A program made the position numbers and the translations under genes. Shown in pieces: positions 1 to 6,706 of a stretch of 55,259 nt of DNA (the stretch's first letter is position 1; the number at the start of each line of letters is the position of its first letter). This DNA is from Phycisphaerales bacterium. Its GTDB lineage: Bacteria > Planctomycetota > UBA1135 > UBA2386. Where the stretch lies: positions 1 to 55,259 of the forward strand of contig JADCJE010000038.1 of assembly GCA_020247305.1 (NCBI GenBank). Reading direction: 5' to 3'. Under the pieces are notes generated by a model. That model searched no databases, had not been told where the DNA came from, and saw only the letters and a program-made list of their open reading frames with translations.

Positions 1-1
1 C

Positions 2-1789
2 CGCTTCCAAATCGTCTACGACGGCAGCCACTTCACCGGCAACTCGGGCGTCACCGGTCCGATCACGCTGACCAAGATCAAGTTCCGCGGCGAGGACGCG
101 GAGGCCAACCTCGGCGGGCAGATCTACACGGGCGTCAACGTCCAGGTCGGCTCGACGTCGCTGGCAGCCGGTGCGCTCAGCACGACGTTCGCGACCAACC
201 TCGCGCCAGCCGCGCCCAACACGACGACGATGAGCGCGGTCGGCACGACGACCGTGACCGTCGCCCCGTCCGTCGGCTCGATGCCGAACAACTGGAACAT
301 CGAACTCGACCTCGTCGCGATGGGCATCGCGACGACGTTCAACCCGCTCGGCGCCGAGCCCAACCTGCTGCTCGACGTGACGATCCCGGCGGCGCCGAGC
401 AACCTGCCGCCGCTCGGCCTCATCCTCTTCCAGAACACGACCGGCACGCTGGCGTCGATCCGCGGCCAGGGCCTCACCGCGACGACGACGACGGCAACGA
501 CCGGCACGCTCAGCTCGATCCCGCTGGTCGTCGGCGTCGAGTTCGCCGGCCCCGGCGGCTACACGACCGTGATCCCGGCGACCAACGAAGCCTTCGGCGG
601 CGCCTGCGGCGGCAGCGCCGCGAGCTTCTACCAGGGCTTCGTCAACGGCCAGCAGTTCGACCTCGGCGCCGGCCTGACGCTGCTGCCGGACAGCTCGGCG
701 ACGCCGACCTTCTACACCGTCGCGCCCGGCGCGCCGGCGCCCGACCTCACCAAGGTCAACGCCTCGCCGAATGCGATCGCGGACGACGCTGTCGTCAGCT
801 TCCCGCTCGGCTTCACCTTCCCGTTCCCGGGCGGCTCGACGCAGACCATCGTGCCGAGCACGAATGGCTTCGTCTGGCTCGACGCGCTGATGACCGACAA
901 CGCCTTCGCCGCCGTCGCCAGCCGCCTGCTCGGCGACCCCGTCGTCGGCACCACGGCGCCGCTCTACAGCGGCGGGCGCTTGGCGATCTACTGGACCGAC
1001 CTCAACATGCAGCGCAACGTCGGCCTCAACGGCCAGGCCGGCATGCACATCCAGGTCGACTCGTCGGGCGGCCCCGGCAACAACGTCTGCTACGTGACGT
1101 GGTGGGACGTCGCGACCTTCAACGTCGTCGGCGGCACCGGCGTGAACGGCCACGCGCGCTGGACCTTCCAGATGGTGCTGTTCGAGAGCGGCATCGTGCA
1201 GTTCCGCTACGGCAGCATGCCGAACTTCGCCGGCGCCTCGACCGTCACCCCCGACTGCTTCGCCGCGATGGTCGGCTTCTCGGCGGGCCGCATCGGCGGC
1301 CTCAGCGGCGTCAACTCGGCCGACCCGCAGAACCGCGACCTCTCGCTGGAAGCGCCGTTCTCGACGCGCCCCGAAGGCGGCGCGGGCAACCTGGGCCAGC
1401 GCGCACTGACCACGCCGAACGCCGGCGGCGGCCAGTACGGCGGCCGCCTGTACCCGGGCCAGACGGCGACGTGGAACGCCGTGAACGTGCCCGCCGGCAC
1501 GATCCTGGCGGCCCAGCTGCTCGACGTGACGGCCAGCCGCCCGGGCCTGCAGATCCCGACGATCACCGCGCCGGGCTGCATGCTGAGCACGTCGACCGGC
1601 GCGACACTGTGGGAGGTCTTCGTGCTGCCGGGCCCGACGGCCGTCGGCACGCTGCCGCTGGTGATCCCGCCGGGCCTGTCGGGCACGACGATCTACTCGC
1701 AGTTCGTCACGCTCGGCGGCTTGTTCGGCGCCGCCGATCTGGTGACGTCGTCGAGCAACGCGATCAAGCAGGTCATCGGCCTGAACTGA
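2..1789 (+). CDS. Secreted/surface protein, 5'-truncated by the window edge
   Basis: The frame is open from base 2 to the TGA at 1787-1789, so the start codon and signal peptide lie outside the window (about 595 residues visible). I recognise no enzyme domain. The visible N-terminal stretch (VYDGSHFT) closely resembles the PKD protein at 46287-48338 (IYDSSHFT), where it lies about 50 residues after the signal peptide, so only a short N terminus is probably missing. The middle is Gly/Thr/Pro-rich and beta-like, typical of large planctomycete exported proteins. The last ~100 residues (APGCML, then IPPGLSGTTIYSQ, then VTSSS) match the C-terminal module of the same PKD protein and the pre-SUMF1 segment of two other secreted proteins here. 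Role inferred: cell-surface or extracellular structural/adhesive protein. It converges with dnaX. Confidence 0.75.
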   Translation, partial: RFQIVYDGSHFTGNSGVTGPITLTKIKFRGEDAEANLGGQIYTGVNVQVGSTSLAAGALSTTFATNLAPAAPNTTTMSAVGTTTVTVAPSVGSMPNNWNIELDLVAMGIATTFNPLGAEPNLLLDVTIPAAPSNLPPLGLILFQNTTGTLASIRGQGLTATTTTATTGTLSSIPLVVGVEFAGPGGYTTVIPATNEAFGGACGGSAASFYQGFVNGQQFDLGAGLTLLPDSSATPTFYTVAPGAPAPDLTKVNASPNAIADDAVVSFPLGFTFPFPGGSTQTIVPSTNGFVWLDALMTDNAFAAVASRLLGDPVVGTTAPLYSGGRLAIYWTDLNMQRNVGLNGQAGMHIQVDSSGGPGNNVCYVTWWDVATFNVVGGTGVNGHARWTFQMVLFESGIVQFRYGSMPNFAGASTVTPDCFAAMVGFSAGRIGGLSGVNSADPQNRDLSLEAPFSTRPEGGAGNLGQRALTTPNAGGGQYGGRLYPGQTATWNAVNVPAGTILAAQLLDVTASRPGLQIPTITAPGCMLSTSTGATLWEVFVLPGPTAVGTLPLVIPPGLSGTTIYSQFVTLGGLFGAADLVTSSSNAIKQVIGLN

Positions 1790-1940
1790 TTGCTGGGTCG
1801 CCGCCGCAACGCGGCGAACCACGCCCGGCGCATCGCACCAACCAGCCCGCTGCGCCGGCTCCGAGGCGGGTTGCTGGGTCGCCGCCGCAACGCGGCGAAC
1901 CACGCCCGGCGCATCGCACCAACCAGCCCGCTGCGCCGGC
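1790..1940. repeat. Two 70-bp direct repeats with internal hairpins
   Basis: Bases 1790-1859 and 1871-1940 are identical over 70 bp and separated by 11 bp (period 81). Each copy contains a CGCCGC-AAC-GCGGCG hairpin (1802-1816 in copy 1) and a second inverted repeat CCGGCGCA/TGCGCCGG (1825-1832 with 1851-1858). The pair begins directly after the stop codon of the upstream gene and ends 3 bp before the stop of convergent dnaX. It may act as a bidirectional terminator or be a REP-like element; two copies are too few for CRISPR. Confidence 0.9.
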
Positions 1941-1943
1941 GGA

Positions 1944-3707
1944 CTACTCCGGCGCGCTGCCCGCGCCGTCGTCCCACGGCGGCGCGTCGCCACCGCCACC
2001 CTCGCCCGTCGGCTCGGGGTCCTTCGGCTTCGGCGCGCGGTCCTCGGGGTTGACCTGCACGACGCGGCCTTTGAAGGCGCCCATCACCCGCTTGGTCGCA
2101 TCCCCCGGATCGACCTTCGGCGGCGGTGCGGCGACGCCCTGCTGCGAAGGCGCCGGCAGCTTCCAGTCGACCTTGAGCGGCCGGCCGGCCGCGTCCTGGA
2201 TGGCGCGCGCAAGGTCCTGCTGCACGGCGCTCGACGCCAGCCGGTCGTGGTACATGCGGCGCTCGGTCTGCAGCGTGACGACGAGGCGGCCGTCGGCGTC
2301 GGGTCCCTGGAACGCGCACTGCTCCAGCGTGCCCGCCAGCAGCGGCTTGTCCTTAAGGAACGCCAACACGCTCGCCTTCAGGTCGCCCGTCGCGGCCGGC
2401 GGCAGCGGCGCGGCCGGCGGAGCGGCCGGCGCACCGGCGCGGCCGACCGGCGCCGCACCCGCCGCCGGCCGCGCGCCGGCGCCGAACTGCGGCTTCGCCG
2501 GACCAGCGGGCGGCGCGCCGCCGCCGGCGCGCAGTTCGGCGATCAGGTCGCCGAGCGCTGGCAGCGTGCCGGCCTCAGCCATGCGCACCATCGCGACCTC
2601 GAACACCACGCCGCGGTCCTCCAGCCGGCGCAGGCGTTCGCGGCCGAGCAGGCCGGCGTGCACCATCGCATCGAGCCGTTTGTCGTCGGTGGCGGCGGCG
2701 AGCGCCTGCAGGCGCGCGCGCAGCGCGCCGGCCAGCGGCACGAGGCCGGAGTCGGCGCCGTCGATGCGCATCAGCAGCAGCCAGCGCAGCACCTCGACGA
2801 TCTCGCCGAGCGCCTCGCGCTCGTCGGCGCCCTGCTCCTGCAGCGTGCGGGCGAAGTGCACGCCGGCCTTGGCGTCGCCGGCGAGCAGACGTTCGACCAC
2901 TTCGACGACCGCGTCGAGGCCGACGCGCGCGACCAGCGCGCGGTAGGCGGCGAGGTCGAACTTCGCGCCGAGTTCGCGCGCCAACGGCAGCACGCGTTCG
3001 AGCGCCGTCTCGGCGTCGCGCACGCCGCCGCGCACCGACATGGCGATCTCGGCGAGCACGTCGTCGGGCACCGCCACCTTCTCAGCGGCGGCGATCGCGC
3101 CGAGCCGCCGCTTGAGGTCGTCCTCGCCGACGCGCTTGAACAGCAGCACCTGGCAGCGCGAGCGGATCGTCTCGGGCACCTTGTGCAGTTCGGTCGTCGC
3201 CAGCACGAACACCACGCCGGGCGGCGGCTCCTCCAGCGTCTTCAGGAACGCGTTGAACGCGCCCTTCGACATCATGTGCGCCTCGTCGAGGATGACGACG
3301 CGGTAGCGCGACTGCATGGTCGCGAACGCCGTCGTCTCGCGCAGGCGGCGGATGTCGTCGACGCTGTTGTTGCTGGCGGCGTCGATCTCCAGCACGTCCG
3401 GGTTGCTGCCGTCCAGGATCGACGTGCACTGCGCGCACGTGCCGCACGGCTCGGGCGTCGGGCCCTTGTCGCAGTTCAGGCACCGCGCCAGGATGCGCGC
3501 CGAGGTCGTCTTGCCGACGCCGCGGCTGCCGGAGAACAGGAACGCGTGCGGCACGCGGCCCTGCTGCAGCGCGACGCGCAGCGACTGCAGGACCTCCTCC
3601 TGCCCGACCATCTGCTGGAACGACGTCGGCCGGAACCGGCGTGCGACCACCTGGTATGGGGCGTCGTTCGGCGAAGCACTCGCGTCCATGGCCGCAGTGT
3701 GCGGCAT
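1944..3707 (-). CDS. dnaX: DNA polymerase III subunit gamma/tau
   Basis: Clamp-loader ATPase of the replicative polymerase (587 aa). The N terminus has the family pattern (YQVVARRFRPTSF, VGQEEV). A Walker A site (GSRGVGKT, about residues 60-67) follows, then a zinc-binding cluster (CLNC...CGTCAQC), a Walker B/DEAH box and the SRC sensor. After residue ~370 comes a Pro/Ala/Gly-rich linker and a tau-like C-terminal region. The first ATG (3707) is used here; the second, at 3689 (MDASASP), is equally plausible because homologues start close to the YQV motif. No obvious slippage site for a short gamma form was noticed. It lies near tRNA-Ser and the SRP RNA, as in Bacillus subtilis, but points the other way. 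The distal end nearly touches the 70-bp repeats. Confidence 0.96.
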   Translation of the reverse strand: MPHTAAMDASASPNDAPYQVVARRFRPTSFQQMVGQEEVLQSLRVALQQGRVPHAFLFSGSRGVGKTTSARILARCLNCDKGPTPEPCGTCAQCTSILDGSNPDVLEIDAASNNSVDDIRRLRETTAFATMQSRYRVVILDEAHMMSKGAFNAFLKTLEEPPPGVVFVLATTELHKVPETIRSRCQVLLFKRVGEDDLKRRLGAIAAAEKVAVPDDVLAEIAMSVRGGVRDAETALERVLPLARELGAKFDLAAYRALVARVGLDAVVEVVERLLAGDAKAGVHFARTLQEQGADEREALGEIVEVLRWLLLMRIDGADSGLVPLAGALRARLQALAAATDDKRLDAMVHAGLLGRERLRRLEDRGVVFEVAMVRMAEAGTLPALGDLIAELRAGGGAPPAGPAKPQFGAGARPAAGAAPVGRAGAPAAPPAAPLPPAATGDLKASVLAFLKDKPLLAGTLEQCAFQGPDADGRLVVTLQTERRMYHDRLASSAVQQDLARAIQDAAGRPLKVDWKLPAPSQQGVAAPPPKVDPGDATKRVMGAFKGRVVQVNPEDRAPKPKDPEPTGEGGGGDAPPWDDGAGSAPE

Positions 3708-3819
3708 CGGGACGGCGAGGGGAAGCGACGGCTGGCCAGGGGTCGATGCTGTCGGCCGGCGCGCGCCGGCCTGTCATGCCCGGCGCGGGGCGAAGTCGGC
3801 CACGGCGCCGCCGCACCGC

Positions 3820-4596
3820 TCAGCCCGCCGACCAGCCGCCGTCGACGACGATCTCGGCGCCGACCACGAAGCCGGCGCGCGGATTGCACAGCCAGAGCAC
3901 GGCGTCGGCGATCTCCTCGGGCCGGCCCAGGCGCCGGATCGGCGCACCTGCGGCGAGGTCCTGCGCGGCCTTGGCGTCGCCGCCGGTGAAGCGGTCGATC
4001 ATGGCCGTCTGGATCACGCCCGGGCAGACCGCGTTGATCCGGATGTTCTTCGCCGCGTAGTCCATCGCCGCCGAGCGCGTGAGGCCGACCACGCCGTGCT
4101 TGCTGGCGACGTAGGCGCCCATCGCCGCGAAGCCGCTGATGCCAGCGATCGACGAGCAGTTGACGATGTTGCCCCCGCCCTGCCGCAGCATGACGGCGAG
4201 CTCCTCCCGCATGCACCAGTAGACGCCCGAGAGGTTGACGGCCAGCGTGCGGTTCCAGTTCTCCTCGCTCGACTCCGCGAGCGGCGCGGGCGCGCCTTCG
4301 ATACCGGCGTTGTTGAAGGCGTGGTCGAGCCGGCCGAACTCGGCGACCGTGCGGGCCACGAGGCCGTGCACCTCGTCGGGCCTGGCCACGTCGCAGCGCA
4401 CGAAGCTCGCCGTGCCGCCGTGCCGGCGGATGAGTTCGGCTGTCTCCTCGCCAGGGCCCGCCGCAACGTCGGACACGACGACACGGGCGCCGGCGCGCGC
4501 GAAGGCCAGCGCAGTCGCGCGGCCGATGCCGGCCGCGGCGCCGGTGACGAGGGCAACCTGATCCAAGAAGACGCTGCCGTCGGTTGGCGAGTGCAT
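3820..4596 (-). CDS. SDR-family NAD(P)-dependent oxidoreductase
   Basis: Classical short-chain dehydrogenase/reductase of 258 aa, the usual length. The nucleotide-binding TGAAAGIG motif is at residues 18-25, NNAG at 95-98, catalytic Ser about 148-149, Tyr162 and Lys166 (YVASK), and the typical PG motif (VCPGVIQTAM) follows. An Asp after the second strand (VSDV) suggests NAD(H) preference. The C terminus GAEIVVDGGWSAG is standard for the 3-oxoacyl-ACP/2,5-dichloro-cyclohexadienediol type of classical SDRs. The substrate cannot be read from sequence; the neighbours (dnaX, tRNA-Ser) give no pathway hint. It is transcribed in the same direction as dnaX with a 112-bp gap. Confidence 0.9.
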   Translation of the reverse strand: MHSPTDGSVFLDQVALVTGAAAGIGRATALAFARAGARVVVSDVAAGPGEETAELIRRHGGTASFVRCDVARPDEVHGLVARTVAEFGRLDHAFNNAGIEGAPAPLAESSEENWNRTLAVNLSGVYWCMREELAVMLRQGGGNIVNCSSIAGISGFAAMGAYVASKHGVVGLTRSAAMDYAAKNIRINAVCPGVIQTAMIDRFTGGDAKAAQDLAAGAPIRRLGRPEEIADAVLWLCNPRAGFVVGAEIVVDGGWSAG

Positions 4597-4698
4597 GACC
4601 GGCCAAGTAGCCCTGCCGGCGCGCCGACGCCAACGGGGGCTTCCGCGGTCCGTGCCGCCGCCGGAGTTCGTACCGACGCCCGGCGATCGGCTGGTGGA

Positions 4699-4727
4699 TT
4701 GTGCGGACGCACCACGGCCGCTACGCT
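4699..4727 (+). promoter_or_regulatory. Candidate sigma-70-type promoter for tRNA-Ser/SRP RNA
   Basis: TTGTGC (4699-4704), a 17-nt spacer and TACGCT (4722-4727) fit a loose TTGNNN-N17-TANNNT pattern about 60 nt before the tRNA. The matches are weak in such GC-rich DNA, so this is a suggestion only. A similarly placed TTG-N17 element precedes the second tRNA-Ser. Confidence 0.3.
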
Positions 4728-4790
4728 TGCCGCCCCCATTCTCCGCCCAGAAGCCTCGGACCCCGGTCCGGAGCGAGCAAGCGGCTGCGT

Positions 4791-4881
4791 GGAGAGGTGA
4801 CCGAGCGGCTTAAGGAGCTCGCCTGGAATGCGAGTGCAGCCCACAAGGTTGCCGGGGGTTCGAATCCCCCCCTCTCCGCCA
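4791..4881 (+). tRNA. tRNA-Ser(GGA), CCA encoded
   Basis: Class II tRNA of 91 nt. The acceptor stem GGAGAGG/CCTCTCC is followed by discriminator G and encoded CCA (4879-4881). The anticodon stem CTCGC/GCGAG encloses the loop CTGGAAT, giving anticodon GGA (4825-4827), which reads UCC/UCU serine codons. A long variable arm (GCAGCC/GGTTGC) and a T arm GGGGG-TTCGAAT-CCCCC are present. Its last ~31 nt are identical to the tRNA-Ser(GCT) at 19115. The SRP RNA begins about 15 nt downstream and may share the transcript. Confidence 0.97.
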
Positions 4882-4895
4882 GTTCTCGCACGGTT

Positions 4896-5020
4896 CGCGA
4901 AGGTGGGGTCCGCCGGGTCCCGAGCAAGGGAGCGGCGTGAACCTGGTCAGATCCGGAAGGAAGCAGCCATAAGCGTGCGGCTTCTTGTGCCCGGGGTGCC
5001 TGGCGGGTTCCACCTTCGCG
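4896..5020 (+). ncRNA. ffs: Signal recognition particle RNA, small bacterial type
   Basis: Contains the SRP-RNA core: CCTGGTCAGATCCGGAAGG at 4942-4960 followed by AAGCAGCC. This is the conserved GGAA-tetraloop/Ffh-binding domain, with its pairing partner in GCCCGGGGTGCC downstream. The ends are set by the 11-bp closing helix CGCGAAGGTGG (4896-4906) with CCACCTTCGCG (5010-5020); the mature ends may be a few bases inside. The molecule scaffolds the Ffh protein for co-translational membrane targeting. It lacks the Alu domain of the long Bacillus type. A strong terminator follows directly. Confidence 0.95.
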
Positions 5021-5021
5021 A

Positions 5022-5048
5022 GCCGGGCGGGACGTTTTCCCGCCCGGC
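5022..5048 (+). terminator. Rho-independent-like terminator after SRP RNA
   Basis: Perfect 11-bp stem GCCGGGCGGGA (5022-5032) / TCCCGCCCGGC (5038-5048) with loop CGTTT, starting 2 nt after the SRP RNA. No long T-tract follows, which is common in GC-rich genomes. Confidence 0.75.
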
Positions 5049-5055
5049 CAGCGGT

Positions 5056-5313
5056 TCAGCGCGTCAGGGCCAGGATCGCGACGGCAGGATCAGCCAGGAA
5101 CGCCGCGATGGCATCCGCCTCCTGCCGCATCAAGGCGGCGACGGATGGCATCGACGCATTGCCGATGCGGAGCCAGACGATCTTCGGCGGCGCGCCGCGG
5201 GTGATCGCCACATCGACGAAGTCCGCGTCCTTGCTGACGCTGGCGAACTCGCGCGAGCGCGCGAACTCGAACACTGCGGCATCGGTGGCGCTGCCGAGTC
5301 CTATGCCGCGAGT
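5056..5313 (-). pseudogene. DUF5615-like (PIN-fold) protein, N-terminally truncated relic
   Basis: Reading the minus strand from just after an in-frame TGA, the frame gives HTRGIGLGSATDAAVFEFAR, then SKDADFVDVA, then GAPPKIVWLRIGN. These are the middle and C-terminal signatures of the DUF5615/PIN-like family (VTKDxDF and PPKVVWLRxGN), small proteins often paired with DUF433 antitoxins. Intact members are about 110-120 aa and begin with an Asp-containing first strand (family knowledge). Here the N-terminal ~35 residues are missing and no partner gene is present. A GTG at 5274 could start a 72-aa remnant, but it would lack the first acidic residue of the fold. Most likely a decayed toxin-like gene stranded between the SRP terminator and alr. 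Confidence 0.7.
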
Positions 5314-5372
5314 GTGCCGTCAGCGGCGGTTCCGCGACGCCTTCGACCTGAAGCGGGCGCGAGGCCGCCTGC

Positions 5373-6569
5373 TCAAGCGCCCGTTTCTGCGGCGACCTGC
5401 CCGCCAGGTATCTGCTGCCGTTCGCCCCCCGCCCCTGCGAGGAACCGCCGCGGCAGCGACGCGCGCAGCAGCGTCGTCACTTCGTACGCCGAACCGCCGG
5501 GCTCGGCGCGCTCTTCGGCGGCGATGCACGCGCCTCCCTGCGCGCCGAGCAGCACGACCTCGTCGCCGAGCGCAGCGCCCGGCACGTCGGTCACGTCGAC
5601 GAGCGTCTGGTTCATGCTGACGGCGCCGACGACCGGCGCGCGCACGCCGCGCACGAGCACCGGCGCGCCACCCCAGCGTGCGCGCGGCAGACCGTCGGCG
5701 TAGCCGAGCGGCAGCAGGCCGATGCGGCTTTGCCGCGCGCAGACGAACGTGCCGCCGTAGCCGACCGGCGCGCCGGCCGGCAGGTCGCGCAGCCCGACGA
5801 GGCGCGCCTTGAGCGCCAGCGCCGGCCGCAGTTCGACGGGGCCACGCACGCCGGCGCCGTGGAACGGATCGAAGCCGTACAAGCCGCCGCCGATGCGCAC
5901 GGCGTCGAGCCGCGCCTCGGCCAGGGCCAGCGCGCCGAGCGTGTTGCAGGCGTGCCGTCGCACGCCGCGCAGCGCCCGGCAGCCGTCGACGGCGGCGTGG
6001 AACGCCGCCAACTGCGCCCGCAGTGCCGCACCTTCGGCCACCGACGTGGCGGCGAAGTGCGTGTAGACGCCGGCGACCGTCAGCCGGCCGCGCTGGGCGA
6101 TGCGGTCGACGAGCGCGCCGAGATCGCGCGCGGCGACGCCGTGCCGACCCATCCCGGTGTCGACCTCGACGTGCACCGGCAGGTACCGCCGCGTCGCCGC
6201 CGCCAGCGCCTGCGCCAGTTCGACGGTCGCGACGGTGGCGACGAGCCCGTGCTGCACGACGAGCCCGGCTTCCGCGGGCGCCGTCGGACCGGCGACGAGG
6301 ATCGGCGCCGTGACGCCGGCGGCGCGCAGTTGGCCGCCTTCGTGCACGTTGGCGACCGCGAGTTCGCTGGCGCCGTGCTGCAGCGCCGCGCGCGCGCAGG
6401 CGACCATGCCGTGGCCGTAGGCGTTGGCCTTGACCACGGCGACGAGGCGGCAGTCCGCGGGCAACAGTCCACGGAACGCGCGCACGTTGTGCGCGACGGC
6501 GTCGAGGTCGACGTCGACCCACGCCGGCGTCGCCAACGCCGGCGCTGCTTCGATGGGGATCCGCAGCAT
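5373..6569 (-). CDS. alr: Alanine racemase
   Basis: PLP-dependent L-/D-alanine interconversion, supplying D-Ala for peptidoglycan; cytoplasmic. With the ATG at 6569 (MLRIPIEAAP) the protein is 398 aa. The PLP lysine is Lys47 in VVKANAYGHG. A DTGMGRHG motif follows at about 137-144, the catalytic tyrosine is about Tyr271 (VGYGGTF), and GYADG and MNQTLVDVT lie in the C-terminal beta domain. The open frame continues upstream to 6650, but that extension (Arg/Pro-rich) does not resemble the family. Its presence, with murD at 19697, indicates a peptidoglycan-making planctomycete. Divergent from the prolyl oligopeptidase gene (137-bp gap). Confidence 0.93.
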   Translation of the reverse strand: MLRIPIEAAPALATPAWVDVDLDAVAHNVRAFRGLLPADCRLVAVVKANAYGHGMVACARAALQHGASELAVANVHEGGQLRAAGVTAPILVAGPTAPAEAGLVVQHGLVATVATVELAQALAAATRRYLPVHVEVDTGMGRHGVAARDLGALVDRIAQRGRLTVAGVYTHFAATSVAEGAALRAQLAAFHAAVDGCRALRGVRRHACNTLGALALAEARLDAVRIGGGLYGFDPFHGAGVRGPVELRPALALKARLVGLRDLPAGAPVGYGGTFVCARQSRIGLLPLGYADGLPRARWGGAPVLVRGVRAPVVGAVSMNQTLVDVTDVPGAALGDEVVLLGAQGGACIAAEERAEPGGSAYEVTTLLRASLPRRFLAGAGGERQQIPGGQVAAETGA

Positions 6570-6706
6570 GCCCTGACCGCGCGGCGCAGTGTAGCGACGC
6601 GGGCGCCGGTTTGCGCCCGGCGACAGCCGCGCCGGCGTGGACGGCCACATGCGCGCCCGCGATGCTCCCCCACGACCGCAAGCAACTCCTCAACCCCAAC
6701 GGCCCC

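Noticed and set aside
1790-1940. CRISPR array
   Set aside because: Only two 70-bp copies with an 11-bp spacer and no cas genes.
6570-6650. 27-codon N-terminal extension of alanine racemase
   Set aside because: Arg/Pro-rich and unlike the family; the ATG at 6569 gives the usual length.
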